A program made the translations under genes and the position numbers. From assembly GCA_963932145.1 (NCBI GenBank), contig OZ010572.1, forward strand, positions 77,742,049 to 77,806,048: a stretch of DNA of 64,000 nucleotides. The letters are read 5' to 3'. This document shows, piece by piece, positions 21,443-32,300 of the stretch. Within the stretch, counting starts at the first letter, position 1, and the number at the start of each line of letters is the position of its first letter. The DNA is from Acanthosepion lycidas. Lineage: Eukaryota; Mollusca; Cephalopoda; Sepiida; Sepiidae. The notes under the pieces are model-generated. The model was not told the DNA's origin. It saw only the letters and a program-made list of their open reading frames with translations, and did no database searches.

Positions 21443-21637
21443 TGGATATATGGCACACGGGCGTATAGGGAGTAAATTGTTGCAGCGAATTTAACGCGGT
21501 TGATTTTTTTTTAAGTATAAAGTGTTTTTCTCTTCCAAATGCGTCATTCAAATGTGTCAATTGCTCACTGTAAAATTTTGCTGTCCCAGTATTTTTCAAG
21601 TCTCAACGATTAATGTTTTTTTTATATATATAATACA

Positions 21638-21690
<53 letters not shown>
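21285..21690. repeat. Cluster of (TA)n and (AC)n tracts with a dispersed repeat
   Basis: (TA)n at 21288-21315, 21411-21437 and 21652-21687, plus (AC)n at 21388-21404. Between them, 21490-21610 (CAATTGCTCACTGTAAAATT, TTCAAGTCTCAACGATTA) recurs at 23040-23120 and, inverted, at 24515-24640, again next to (TA)n. Confidence 0.75.
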
Positions 21691-21944
21691 TACATATTTG
21701 GAAACGTATAAACGCTTATCTTACCATGTATAGATCAAGTATGGATATGAATCCAACAATATGATAGGATAAAGAACGAGTAGGAAAACGGATCTCAGTT
21801 TAAGATGTTTCATTTTATTAAAGCCTCGTCAGAGATCAATATAGAAATAAAAAAAAATGATAAAATGCAGAGAGGCAGATTGATGACATGTTGTGTTTGG
21901 TTCTCATTGGTTAGATACGTATCACGTGTAACATCATCATCATC

Positions 21945-22545
21945 ATTATCCCCGTGATTTTTGTAATCGTGGGGGGGGGGCGGTTCCAACTGCAGAAGCT
22001 ACACTAATTCTTCTCCGAAACTGTCTATCAATGACAGCCACGAGCAGTTCTGGTATAGTCATACCTGCCATTCTTTGACATTGTCCAACCAGTTTTTGGC
22101 GTCCTCTCCTATCTCCACCATAAATGGTTCTTTGCATGGTGGTCTTGCACAGGCTGTCGTGCCTTGTAAATGTCCAAACCACGCCATTTTTCTCCGTTTG
22201 ACAGTGGCGAGAAGAAACAACTTTCCGCACAAACTCAGTGGTTTTATATTCCCAATAGAAAATGCCAAGACGTTTTCTCACGTATTTGTTTTCAAACGCT
22301 TGGATCTTCTCTCTGTTTCTACCAACAGTGTCCACGATTCACATCCAGGAGAATCGAGACTACCAGCAATTTTTACTGTCTGTATTTTGTTTGAAAGCTG
22401 ATTTTGCTCCTTCATATTCTTGCCAATTTGTCCATTGCTGCCATGGCTGCAGCAATCCGTGTGCGGATTTCCGAGTTGCAGGTACCATCTTTAAGCAAGA
22501 CTGCACTTCAGTATTTAAAACTGGTCACTTCCTCCAGTGAATTCA
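21945..22545 (-). pseudogene. LINE C-terminal relic (RTE-like)
   Basis: The minus strand carries, in changing frames, EEVTSFKY..AVLLKDGTCNSEIRTRIAAA, MAAMDKLARI, KIQAFENKYVRKRLGI, ATVKRRKMAWFGHLQ, and GGDRRGRQKLVGQCQRMAG. This is the region after the RT palm through the GRRRGRQRKxW tail found in many animal LINEs. Several frame changes and stops are present. Confidence 0.75.
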
Positions 22546-22554
22546 TGTTGAAGT

Positions 22555-22760
22555 AACAGATAACATTCAAATATGTGTGAGAAACATTCTGGGTGCAAAA
22601 GTTTGTAAAAGTTAGTGAGACGCATTTGGATGTTTTGATTGGTTGTTTCCCATTGGTTAGATACGTGTCACGTGTAATGAAGTGACATAATCAAATATGT
22701 GTGAGAAACATTCTGGATGATAAAGTGTATAAAAGCTAGTGAGACGCAGCGGGGTGTTTT
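22555..22760 (+). repeat. Direct repeat ~140 bp apart
   Basis: ATATGTGTGAGAAACATTCT with GTTAGTGAGACGCA is repeated at about 22571 and 22695. ATTGGTTAGATACGTGTCAC at 22651 also recurs (one change) at 21908. The function is unknown. Confidence 0.7.
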
Positions 22761-22857
22761 GAAAAAATTTGGTTTGGTTTGATTTTTCATCAAAGCGTAT
22801 TTCATGCGTATTTTGTATATATCTTCATTGATCTTTATGTATTAGAAAGAGATAAGT

Positions 22858-22945
22858 TAGAAAAATGGTGACGTGATGTAGTTTTCTAATACTAACAACC
22901 ATTAACACATGTTCAAAAACTACATTACGTCACCACTTTTCTCCA
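22858..22945. mobile_element. Palindromic MITE, ~88 bp
   Basis: Left arm GGTGACGTGATGTAGTTTTC and right arm, reverse-complemented, GGTGACGTAATGTAGTTTTT, flanked by AGAAAA on both sides, around a ~25-bp centre. Nearly perfect 30-bp arms and no coding space point to a MITE. Superfamily not assigned. Confidence 0.6.
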
Positions 22946-23344
22946 TTTTTCTTCAGTAGAATACAGATTTTTGTGCAGCAAATTTACCGATTGATTTGTC
23001 TGAAACGTAAAAAATGGTCCGCTTTCTGTTGAGAATGAATCATGGGGGAGGGGCCAATTATTCACTGTAGAATTTTTCAATCCCATTTTGTTCAAGTCTC
23101 AACAATTCATAAATAGAATTTTTTTTAGAATCCAGGCTAACAGAGAATAACAGAAAAACAACTTAACCGGATCTAGTTATGATTTCCTTATGATTTGGAT
23201 TCTCATAAAAAACACATCTGCAAAAAATAGCCTGTGAATATTTTGTACAAAAACGTTTAGAGAAAATAATGAAAAACAAATATTTAAACGTCCATAACAT
23301 TCACCCTATACAAGGCTCAAATGTTATTCAAGGTAGAGGGTTGC

Positions 23345-23710
23345 TGAAAGGTTGTTTGTTTGTTTGTTTGTTTGGGTTTTATGGCATATCAACCACTGTG
23401 GGTTATTTAATGCCAAATCCAGTTTATATGAATTTTAAATGCCTATTTTGTATGGAATAAAAAATGTATAGCTGGCAACATTATTGTTTCAAAAACTTAG
23501 AGCTGGCAACATTATTGTTTCAAAAACTTAGAGCTGGGAACATTATTTTTCTGAAAACATTATCTGAGACCTTGCTGTTGGATGCAGTTTATCGCCGTAC
23601 CCAGGACGTGGATGTAGTTCATCGTCATACCCAGGACGCGGATGTAGTTTACCGTCATGCCCAGGACGCGGATGTAGTTTACCGTCATACCCAGGACGTT
23701 GAAAGGTTGT
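23345..23710 (+). repeat. Composite minisatellite element (complete)
   Basis: Plus-orientation copy of the element at 6920-7350: (GTTT)n with TTTTATGGCATATCAACCAC, then ~31-bp units AGCTGGCAACATTATTG, the linker ACATTATCTGAGACC, then four ~30-bp units GTACCCAGGACGTGGATGT. The repeat reads open as a VYRHTQDADV peptide repeat, which is a by-product of the 30-bp period. Confidence 0.8.
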
Positions 23711-23724
23711 TGTGTGGGCGCTAA

Positions 23725-24090
23725 AATTAAGATGAAAGAACTGCAGCTTATGAGGATATCTAGGGAAGAAAACGGTTAATCTTAGACTTGAATAAATTAA
23801 GAAAGCATCTTTCTGGAATTCTGTTCCACAAAGCAAACGTTTCTGGGAAGAAGCTATCCGAAGATTCCTTATTAAAGTAATACAAATGAAATGATGGGAG
23901 TTTGCCTCAATGTTCGCGGCTCGGCGGGTCTTACTTGTAAAGGTAAGAGTCAGTGGAATCAAGGACTGTAGCTCTTCATTTTCCAATGAAATAGCGATAG
24001 ATTAGTGAGAGGTTTGCATCTGTTTCTCTATGGGTAGTGCGAAGACTTTGCGAGAGTGAAAACGATATTGAAAGCTGGGATCGTAAAAGT
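23725..24090. repeat. Dispersed repeat family 3, copy 2
   Basis: Follows the minisatellite element and shares block order with 17870-18260 and 41700-42080 (GAGGATATCTAGGGAAGAAA, GTGGAATCAAGGAC, GAAATAGCGATAGATTA). Confidence 0.45.
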
Positions 24091-24362
24091 GGCCATACAT
24101 ATTACGACAGGTTTCTACCCCTTTCCACGTGGCACCATGTAACGCAGAACTGCCTAACAAAGAATTTCCCTGTCCTCGATAGAATATAGCATTCTCGCGC
24201 TCCGGATCTGAACTTCCTGGAAAACTATGAGCAACAATACCAACGACTGCTTCTAAGCTATCGACATGGATGCCATGGTTATCATGAAAAAGAACAATTC
24301 ATCCAAATACGCGGTTGTTTTCGAGGCTATCCCCAAGGTTGGTTTAATTTAAATACCACTTT

Positions 24363-24504
<142 letters not shown>

Positions 24505-24820
24505 GACAATCTTTTTATGAATTGTTGAGATTTGACAAAACTGAGATAGCAAAGATTTGCAGTGAGCAATTGACTTATGTGAATGACGCGTTTGGAACAA
24601 AAAAATACACTTTTTACAAAAAAATCAATCGGTAAACTTACTACAACAATTTTCTCCCCTTCCGTCATATAACCCGTTTTGTTTATATGAGTTGGGATCA
24701 AATATAGATCGGGATCTTTCCATATATAAATATATCGGCTGGCTCTGTGGCAAGAACGCACTGAGGACGATACCTCTCACATCGAAGAAAGTGATAATTT
24801 CTGTTACTTTTCAAACAGAC

Positions 24821-24827
<7 letters not shown>

Positions 24828-24892
<65 letters not shown>
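24828..24892. repeat. (AC)n(TA)n compound microsatellite
   Basis: About 16 AC units followed by about 16 TA units. Confidence 0.97.
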
Positions 24893-24895
<3 letters not shown>

Positions 24896-25089
24896 TTTTC
24901 TCAGTTTCCTTCAATATCAGAAACTCCCTGCGTCTTATTGCTTGTTGTAAAATGCTTAAAAACATAACCATTTATATTTATGCGGAAGAGTGCTCAATAT
25001 TGGAGATAGAGCTTTTGTAGAAAGCGTCGACATACGAATTAATATTTTGAAGGTTTTAGCGAAAAACCGACAGTTACGAAATAGTGTTG

Positions 25090-25167
25090 ATTCCTATATT
25101 CTCTCTCTCTCCCTGTCTCTTTGTCTCGCTTGCCCTCTCCCTCTCTCCCCTTCTCTCTCTCTTTCTT

Positions 25168-25200
<33 letters not shown>

Positions 25201-25211
25201 ATATATATATA
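25090..25211. repeat. Pyrimidine-rich (CT)n/(TCTG)n tract
   Basis: Directly precedes the left terminal repeat of the DD37E transposon and ends in (TA)n. The transposon therefore sits at the edge of a TA tract. Confidence 0.9.
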
Positions 25212-26620
25212 CACTGCGTGCCAAATTATTATCTAAATAACTTTTTTCCAATATTTCAAAAACCGTCTAATCAATTCACACAAAATTTTAACACAATGTT
25301 GGGAATACTGATCTGCGTAATCCCTGAAATTAGAAAAGTATAAGAATTTAGTGAAAAGATGGGCCGTAAAAGCAGTTTAAGTGATACTAAAAAGAAAACT
25401 TTTACCTCAGAACTCTCAAAAGGTAAATCTACACTAGAAATTTTTAAAATGATAGGAAAGTGTCATCAAACAGTGAAAAATTCACCGCCGACCCTACACA
25501 AGTACGCAAAAGGGCATATAAAGGCAAGCCAAGGGTTATTTCACGTCGTCTCATGTCACGACTTAAATGAGAGGCCACAAAGAAACCAGGACTTGCCAGT
25601 CAAGAGCATTTCAGTCGTATTGGGGATCCTACTGTGTCTAAAAGTACTCGGTGTCGGTATCTGAGGGAAATAGCAACAGCAGTCATACCTGTATCGAAGC
25701 CTCCGTTGACGAGAAATCACATTCAAAATCGATTGAAATGGGCCGAGGACAATATGAAGATTGACTTCTCCAAAGTTTTGTATACAGATGAAACTCGAGC
25801 AACACTTGATGCGCCAGATAGATGGTGCAAAGGCTGGGCAATGAACGGACAGAATCGCTATCAGTGTTTGAGACGCCAACAAGGTATAATGATCTGGGGT
25901 GGTATTATTGGAAACACATTAGTAGGCCCATGGATAGTACCAGATTGCGTCAAAATGACTGCTGATGCATACATAGCGTTTATGAAGGAGCATCTTGAAC
26001 CGTGGATGAAAAGGCAAAGAGTTGCCTTCAGAAGGGCCATTGTTTTTATGCAAGATAATGCCCCCTCACACGCTTCTCACAAGACTACTGAATATTTGAA
26101 ACAGTTAGGCTTCGATGGACCTCAAAAATGAAGTGGCCAGCAAATTCTCCGGATTTGAACCCAATCGAAAACCTTTGGAGCATCATGAAGCAAAGACTGT
26201 ATGCCAACGGGCGACAATTCAGGAGCAACACTGAGTTTTGGGAAGCAATTCTTGACATATCTCGCAGTATTACAGCAGATGATATCCTACAATTAACAAA
26301 TTCTATGGATCATAGACTTCTTCAAGTAATTTCAAAATAGGGAAAGCACATTCCCTATTAATTTGTTTATAACTGTGCCTTTGTTTCTATCTGTTATTAT
26401 TTGTTTGATTATCTTATTTATTAGCTTCTTTTGATCATAAACATTCACGTTCAACATTAATAAACGTTTTGTTTGCCCAATTCTGGGAATTTTACTAAAC
26501 CTTTCTAATAATTTGGCACGCTCAAATCACCGTGCTGATAACAAATATGGCGCCAGTTGGTTTCCATTGCGCAGATCAGGACGAACAAAAAGTTATCTCG
26601 ATAATAATTTGGCACGCAAT
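25212..26620 (+). mobile_element. Tc1/mariner transposon, DD37E type
   Basis: Left terminal repeat TGCGTGCCAAATTATTATC (from 25215). The right end, reverse-complemented, is TGCGTGCCAAATTATTATC (26600-26618), and both are followed by .ATAACTTTTT. TA lies at the left boundary. A broken transposase gene fills the middle. A third terminal-repeat core, AATAATTTGGCACGC, lies at 26507-26521, about 95 bp inside the right end, so the right side carries two ends. Confidence 0.88.
25359..26340 (+). pseudogene. DD37E transposase, broken
   Basis: Starts MGRKSSLSDTKKKTFTSELS (helix-turn-helix part, about residues 1-45). A frame change near 25478 leads to FTADPTQVRKRAYKGKPRV, interrupted by TGA at 25568-25570. 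The catalytic half is long and open: VLYTDETRATLD (first Asp), IMIWGGI, FMQDNAPSHAS (second Asp), then a frame change near 26130 and KWPANSPDLNPIENLW (Glu). Counting across the shift gives 37 residues between the second Asp and the Glu, the DD37E spacing. It ends LLQVISK at 26337. Inactive. Confidence 0.88.
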
Positions 26621-26800
26621 TTAAATATATATATTATTTACTATGTAGTTGTTACATACGGACAAACATTTTTGTTTCGATGTGAACGCATCTCGACAGG
26701 TAAGGAACAAAGATGGCTATTGCTCTACTCTTGGTATTGTACCTTCTTTTAAATTAATGCTATGATCGGTTGAATTTATATTCTTTTCATTTCTCGTTAC

Positions 26801-26804
<4 letters not shown>

Positions 26805-26876
<72 letters not shown>
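26805..26876. repeat. (TA)n microsatellite
   Basis: About 36 TA units, followed by a ~135-bp repeat unit (26877-27010) and a second (TA)n at 27010-27060. The same unit+(TA)n layout is at 33498-33876. Confidence 0.97.
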
Positions 26877-26877
<1 letters not shown>

Positions 26878-27005
26878 CAAATATATGATTGGTGTATACG
26901 GAATAGGTTCCAATAACAAGCAATTACTATTCTTAAAAGAGTGCTCAATACAGAGTGCAGCCGATATAAATATTTATTTAAAAATTATAACATAAATATG
27001 CTAAA

Positions 27006-27060
<55 letters not shown>
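26877..27060. repeat. Dispersed unit with (TA)n, copy 1
   Basis: ATGATTGGTGTATACGGAAT, CAATTACTATTCTTAAAA and AGTGCTCAATACAGAGT match two tandem copies at 33536-33876. It lies between (TA)n tracts. Confidence 0.8.
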
Positions 27061-27065
<5 letters not shown>

Positions 27066-28049
27066 CTCGCTTGTGTGTGTGTGAGTATACTTTATGTGAA
27101 TATGTCAGTGTCTTGACACAGATATAGATATATCATTAATTCTAATCTGAAGTTCTCATCGTATAATTATCAACTCATCCGATTAATCCGTTGGATTAAA
27201 TGCACTCAAAAAGATATGAATTACAGTAAAAAATAAATATTTGTTGCGTCAAATGAATGATCTGTATACATAAAATGCGCGTGTTTCTCTCCGTTTGCGA
27301 GTGCTAAAGTGTGTGTGCAAAGCAGGTGTTAGGGCACCTTTTAACTTTACACCACAGGAAATACGTAATCTTGTTAATATTATCCGAATGAAACATCGCT
27401 GAAAACACAAAAAACTGGAACAAGCTAAACTCTAAAGATTCGGATATTAGCCGATATTAACTTACAAGATGACCCGAAAAAAACAAACAAACAAAAAACA
27501 AACAAAAAGCAACGCATAATGTAAGTAATAACATTCCACGAACATTAAAATATCGCTGATCAATTTTAGCGCACCGATTATCTCTTTGATATTTATTTGA
27601 TATGCCATTTGAAGCAAGTAAATAAGCTATCATAAATATGACAAATTTGTTGTCACGTGATGGGCGGTGATGCAAGCAGAGGAACGTGTATGACAGCAAA
27701 CAGTATGGATTAGAGTCACAACCATGTTCAACAGGTTGGTGAGTTATCCATTTATTCTCTTATTATTTTCGTTGTAATATCTTGTCACGCCATTTTCGAA
27801 ATTACTTTTTAAAATTTGCTGTTTTATATCACAACTTGATAACAGGGGAAGCAAGCCTAATAAATAAATTAGAATTATCAAGATGTTAGAATTGTGGAAA
27901 AAATGATGCTTCTTGAAGAAACATCAGTATGCATGAAAAAGAGAGGTTATTGAAATTTTAAATTTAAGTTTTTGAATATATTTTAACATTTCTTATATTT
28001 CAGCTTTCTTAGGCATATCTATTATCATAATGTAGGATATTTAATAACA
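27061..28049. other. Unassigned AT-rich stretch
   Basis: A (GT)n start near 27074 and scattered A/T runs. No gene, terminal repeat or known element found. Confidence 0.4.
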
Positions 28050-28715
28050 TCTTACTTATTATAAAACGCGGATTGTGTGTGTGTGTGTGTGTGTCTGTAC
28101 GTTTATATATTGGATCGGATTTCCTACATTTCTCAACCGATTTAAACAAAACTTCACAGGACTGCGTAAAATTACCTTGCGGTGGTTCTGACACCACCAA
28201 AAATTGGAAAAATACAATTGTTTTTCCACAAAGTCAATTTGAAAACACGATTCTGTCGCCAGAATGAAAGTGGGACAACTCATATCAAGTTATACTTATT
28301 ATAAAACCCAGGTTGTTTGTGTGTGTTCGTTTATATATGGGATCAGATTTCTTACATTTTTCAACCAATTTCAACAAAACTTTTTTTTTGGCAGGTAGTG
28401 TTTCTTATTGTCTTGCACACTTTTTTCTTTATTTTTACATTCAGAATGCTTTAAAAAATCATTTACAAGACAAATGTTTATAATAAAATTCTATTCATCA
28501 ATCGATAGACTCATAACGATTGTAAACAATGTTTTTGTTTGAGTTTAGGTTTGACCAATTCGTAAAAAAAAAAAGAAAAAACTAATTAAGACATGCGTGT
28601 CCGTCAACCTTAAACAATAATCTTTGTCGATTTTAGTTTTCAGTCTTTATGATCGTCGATATTTGAACTATCTCTTACTGTTACATACCCGGGCAACGCC
28701 GGAAACTACTGCTAG
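28050..28715 (+). mobile_element. Non-autonomous Helitron
   Basis: Starts TCTTACTTATTATAAAAC, ends ...ACTACTGCTAG with the GC hairpin CCCGGGCAACGCCGG about 11 bases upstream, and sits between A (28049) and T (28716). TC start, CTRR end with preceding hairpin, and A^T insertion are the Helitron rules. A second 5'-like end (ACTTATTATAAAACCCAGG...) occurs inside at about 28293, so the 5' part is duplicated. No Rep/helicase coding is present. Confidence 0.8.
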
Positions 28716-28974
28716 TAAGTGATATAACAATGAAAAAAAGAAACTAAAGATAATCGGATATAATTTATACCGCAAAAAATACACACAGACAAATTTAAAA
28801 AATAAAAAATTTCATTGCCCCCGTCTACTTCATGCGCATCAGAAAGCATAATGTAAACATCAATTTAGTCAGATAGATTCCTAAAGGATGAAACGCGTTA
28901 CACGAAAAAAAATATTATCCAATTAGATTTGTCTAAAATTGTCTTCAAATATAAAAAATTATCTACATAGTTTT

Positions 28975-28975
<1 letters not shown>
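28716..28975. other. Unassigned AT-rich stretch
   Basis: No feature supported before the (TA)n at 28978-29018. Confidence 0.4.
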
Positions 28976-28977
<2 letters not shown>

Positions 28978-29020
<43 letters not shown>

Positions 29021-29097
29021 TGTGTGTGTGTGTATGTATATAAAATATCTTACCTGTCAATTTTTCTGTCTGTCTCTCTATTTCTCTCTATGTATCC

Positions 29098-29156
<59 letters not shown>
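28978..29156. repeat. Two (TA)n tracts
   Basis: 28978-29018 and 29100-29156 with GT- and CT-rich sequence between. They precede the left terminal segment of the Penelope-like element. Confidence 0.95.
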
Positions 29157-29159
<3 letters not shown>

Positions 29160-29171
29160 GAACATTGAAGT

Positions 29172-29231
29172 CAACACTTAAAGGCGACAGGCTGTTTTTA
29201 TACTGGATGCAATCGTCAGCCCACGAGTGTT
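29172..29231 (-). ncRNA. Degraded hammerhead-like motif, Penelope left segment
   Basis: On the minus strand: AACACTC stem, CTGACGA core, a short arm, AAAAACAGCCTGTC in place of GAAACAGCCTGTC, then the partner GCCTTTAAGTGTT. The ACA/TGT helix III and the helix I pairing (AACACT with AGTGTT) are kept. The G of GAAA is lost, so cleavage is unlikely. Confidence 0.4.
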
Positions 29232-29331
29232 GTTTGTTTTTCTCATTTCTTTATATATACGTGTTAGTGGTGCATTGTGGGTAGTCTATTTTGCCGGAAG
29301 TCGTTTATTTGTTTATTTATTTATTTATATA

Positions 29332-29432
29332 TTAGTTTGGTGAAAAAATAATGACGTAATAATGTCGTTTTTTGACATATTTTTAACGTCAAAAAACGAC
29401 ATTGTTACGTCATTATTTTTGTACCAACCTAA
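29332..29432. mobile_element. Palindromic mariner MITE 1
   Basis: About 101 bp, TA on both sides, inverted arms TTAGTTTGGTGAAAAAATAA / TTAGGTTGGTACAAAAATAA. The family outer arm TTAGGTTGGTGCAAAA equals the start of the Hsmar1/MADE1 mariner terminal repeat. Inner arms AATGTCGTTTTTTGAC pair with their inverse. No coding capacity. Confidence 0.9.
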
Positions 29433-30078
29433 TATTTGTGTTAAATTATTTTGCTTGTTTTATTTATTTTTATTTTCATTTCTTATCTTATTTATTTGTT
29501 TATTTTTATTTTAATCGGTGTTTTATTAACGTAGTAAAAATGTGTTTATATCGCTTATTTAATAGTTTTTTTTGGTTTGGGAAGATAATTAAAGCTATTT
29601 GTTCAGTTTTGGGGTTGATTGCTGTAGTTTATTTTAAGTATCATTGTGGCGGGAGCAGTTCTTAATTTGTTTATTACTTCATTTATTTATTTGGATTGAT
29701 TATTTTTACTTGTAACGGTTAATTTATCGGGATCCGTTTGTTAATTTAATTATTGATCCATTTGAATTAATTTAGATTAATTTATTTTAATTGTTATTTA
29801 TTATTTATTTATTATACTGTATATTTTTATTTACTCTTTTCGGTTTTCGATTTTTAAGTAACGTAGTATTATTTTTATCGTTATATAACAGTTGTAGCAA
29901 TGATTTTCGTCCAGTTTTTGGTTTGATTTTTATAGTCTAACTAATATTTTGGTGATAATGGTTTGTTAATTTGTTTATTATTTATTTGTTTGGGTTCATT
30001 GATTTTTTTATTTATTTATTCTATTTCGTCTTTTCTATCTTATTTTATTGTCATTTTCTTTTATTAGTTTTCGATTTA

Positions 30079-30461
30079 TCAGTAACGTAGTAAAAATTTG
30101 GTTTCATGTCTGCATTTTGAGATGAGCTTCGATAGTTTATTTAATAATTTATTTTGGTCTGGGAAGGTAATAACAGCTGTTTTTTTTTCCTCCAAGCAAA
30201 GTTTGCAAGTCTTGGATTGATTATTGTAGGCTGATGATCTTTTCCCTATTTTCCAAGATATTTTTGGTGTGATGTGCGTTTTGTTTTTAATTTCCCAGAT
30301 ATACTCAGAAAGCATTGTGCTGTTTGCGTGTACTTGTGTGCGTAATTTCTTTGTTTCCAGGGTCCTTCAGTTACTCCTATGTATACTTTTTCTTCATTAT
30401 CTGGTGATTTTATCGTGGCTTGGAATATATAAATTAACCAAAACAAATTACCAAACCACAC
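30079..30461 (-). pseudogene. Penelope-like GIY-YIG endonuclease, C-terminal relic
   Basis: Overlapping minus-strand frames carry KVYIGVTEGPWKQRNYAHKY (YIG half of the nuclease, with the catalytic Arg context KQR), then EYIWEIKNK, ISWKIGKRSSAYNNQSKTCK (expected position of the conserved K/C-rich loop), LCLEEK, and KLLNKLSKLISKCRHETKFL. The order and the closing CRHxxKFLL are typical of Penelope-like elements. The protein would nick target DNA for reverse transcription. Confidence 0.75.
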
Positions 30462-30662
30462 CCGTTAGAATAGACGAATAAAAATCAACGATTAAAATAA
30501 AAATAAATAAATAAATTAGATAAGAAAAAACAAAAAAAAAACAAGCAAAATAATTTAATCCAAATATATAAATAAATAAATAAACGACTTCAAGCAAAAT
30601 AATCGCCAAAATATACTACCCACAATGCACCACTAACCCGTATATATAAATAGCCGTGAAAA

Positions 30663-30730
30663 ATAAACAACACTTATGGCCTAACGATTGCATCTAGCAT
30701 GAAACAGTCTGTCGCCTCTAAGTGTTGATT
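30663..30730 (+). ncRNA. Degraded hammerhead-like motif, Penelope right segment
   Basis: AACACTTATGGC (helix I 5'), CTAACGA (core CTGANGA with one change), TTGCATCTAGCAT, GAAACAGTCTGTC with ACA/TGT helix III around GTC, then GCCTCTAAGTGTT (helix I 3'). Together with 29172-29231 the two copies conserve complementary parts of the same fold. Confidence 0.45.
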
Positions 30731-30817
30731 CAATGTTCACTTTTATATTTACACATGCTCTATATCTGATATTGAGCACTTCATTCCATAAATATAGCAT
30801 ACTTTAAGAGGATATTT

Positions 30818-30822
<5 letters not shown>

Positions 30823-30862
<40 letters not shown>
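30823..30862. repeat. (TA)n microsatellite
   Basis: About 20 TA units shortly after the right Penelope segment. Confidence 0.95.
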
Positions 30863-30864
<2 letters not shown>

Positions 30865-30972
30865 TGGGCACCACAACTAATTCGGTATACGTAAAGTTTA
30901 AAATGAATTTTTAAAAATTAAAAAGCTTTCATTTTAGCTATAATTAAAAGCTAAAGGGTTTCAAATTTACTA

Positions 30973-31073
30973 TTAGGTTGGTGCAAAAATAATGACGTAA
31001 TAATGTCGTTTTTTGACGTTAAAAATACCTTAAAAAACGACATTATTACGTCATTATTTTTGCACCAACTTAA
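30973..31073. mobile_element. Palindromic mariner MITE 2
   Basis: TTAGGTTGGTGCAAAAATAA to its inverse, TA target duplication on both sides, about 101 bp, with centre GACGTTAAAAATACCTTAAA. The arms pair over about 45 bp with few mismatches. Confidence 0.95.
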
Positions 31074-31079
31074 TATTTC

Positions 31080-31730
31080 CATTAAACAAAATAATCTGTG
31101 GTGTATTTAAAACAGAAATTACATTGATTGAAATCGACTTTATTTTTTCAGTAAAATCGATAAATTCGGCCATTTTATCATTTTGTTTATAAATGTATAA
31201 ACAAACGGTAATTATTGGTATAAAATCTTGCAAACGTGAAATATATATTTCTGAAACTTTATTTGAGGAAAATTAGCATATTGAAGCTAAATTAATCTGC
31301 TTTGAACAAATATTACTTATAGCATAAAATATATACAAACATTTCTTAACCAGTGAGTTTTTTTGTTTTTTTTTTGCCATACGAATAATTTTTTATCCAT
31401 TAAAATTGGATAAATGAGATTTATTTCTATTAGATCATTTTTTTTCTTTTTTGTATGCACATTTAGTTATTTTAAATATGTGTAAAGTTAATTATATGAA
31501 ATGTATGTTTATTCCTTAGTTGGAAATACAATAAATTTAAAATTTGTATGTGTATGAATATTTGTTTTCCCCCACTATATCTATATCTATATCTATATAT
31601 ATATGATGCGATGGATAAATTGTTGTATACATTAAGCAAGGTAAAAATAGCACTGATATCCCATTACGAAAATTACACAAATTTATCTTGAAATACCAAA
31701 GAGTAAATTTACTCAATAAAATTGCCATCA
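31080..31730. other. Unassigned AT-rich stretch
   Basis: Contains a short (CTATAT)n near 31577-31604. Nothing else recognised upstream of the transposase relic. Confidence 0.4.
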
Positions 31731-31734
31731 GTTT

Positions 31735-32300
31735 CAACCATAGCTTCCAGACGACTTCGGAATCTCTTGCATCTCTTGTTTAACTTGATGAATGCTGCCA
31801 TGATACTTGCCTTCAATTACAAGGGGTTTTGATGGTCTCTCGCTGAACTGCGCCCCACACATAATAATCAATGGGTTTGTCAGTCTGGGAAGTTAGCCAG
31901 ATGTAAGGGGTGATGTGGTCGCAGAATTTTTCTGTCAGCTATGACTGGTTTCTCCTGCTTGTGTGGCATGGTGCAAAGTCCTGTTGCCAAACATAGGTTC
32001 TTCCAGCAGTCACCCACTTGACCCAGGCCAGAACTCCCTCCTGAAGACACTTGATGCAGGCCTCCGTGTTGAGTCTGAGGCCCTCACCAACAAATTCGAG
32101 AGTTGTTTTTATCAGAACGATCAGAGTTGTCCGAGCTGCCGTACCTTCGTAATCACCATTAGAATCATTCAGCTCTTTCCAAATCTTTGCACTCTCCTCA
32201 GATTGACACCCAAACACTCTGAAATCTTCGTATTGGAGCTTCGGCACGAATGACAAGCAGTACAGCTTGGCGTTTCCAAATTTCTGGCGGAGTGAATTGC
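31735..32300 (-). pseudogene. Tc1/mariner transposase relic (maT/DD37D-like)
   Basis: Minus strand: EGLRLNTEACIKCLQEGVLA, WVKWVTAGRTYVWQQDFAPC (second catalytic Asp in QQD), HTSRRNQS, a stop, then FCDHITPYIW, PIDYYVWGAVQRETIKTPCN, and a degraded end. The order matches Tc1/mariner transposases with WQQDSAPCHTSRR...SPDCNPLDYYVWG. About 36-37 residues separate the Asp from the final Asp of xxxIDYY, suggesting the DD37D (maT) group. No terminal repeats were found around it. Confidence 0.7.

Larger units (their letters stand above)
29157..30745 (-). mobile_element. Penelope-like element with inverted terminal segments
   Basis: Coding relics of a GIY-YIG endonuclease (minus strand, 30079-30461, with a second degraded end at 29530-29620) lie between two inverted ~160-bp segments: 29157-29325 and 30585-30745. 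Shared blocks are ACCACTAAC.CGTATATATA, CCCACAATGCAC and GTCGCCT.TAAGTGTTGA. Penelope-like elements are known for terminal repeats in direct or inverted order carrying hammerhead motifs. Both segments here contain a degraded hammerhead-like core. A palindromic MITE (29332-29432) has inserted inside. It is broken and contains no recognisable RT. Confidence 0.65.

Noticed and set aside
21790-21835. Hammerhead on the minus strand (CTGACGAGGC...GAAACATC)
   Set aside because: Core boxes and a 5-bp outer stem exist, but helix II is nearly lost and the base before the outer stem is G, not an allowed cleavage triplet.
23464-23724. Protein with VYRHTQDADV repeats
   Set aside because: Created by the 30-bp minisatellite whose period is a multiple of three; the same unit occurs elsewhere without a frame.
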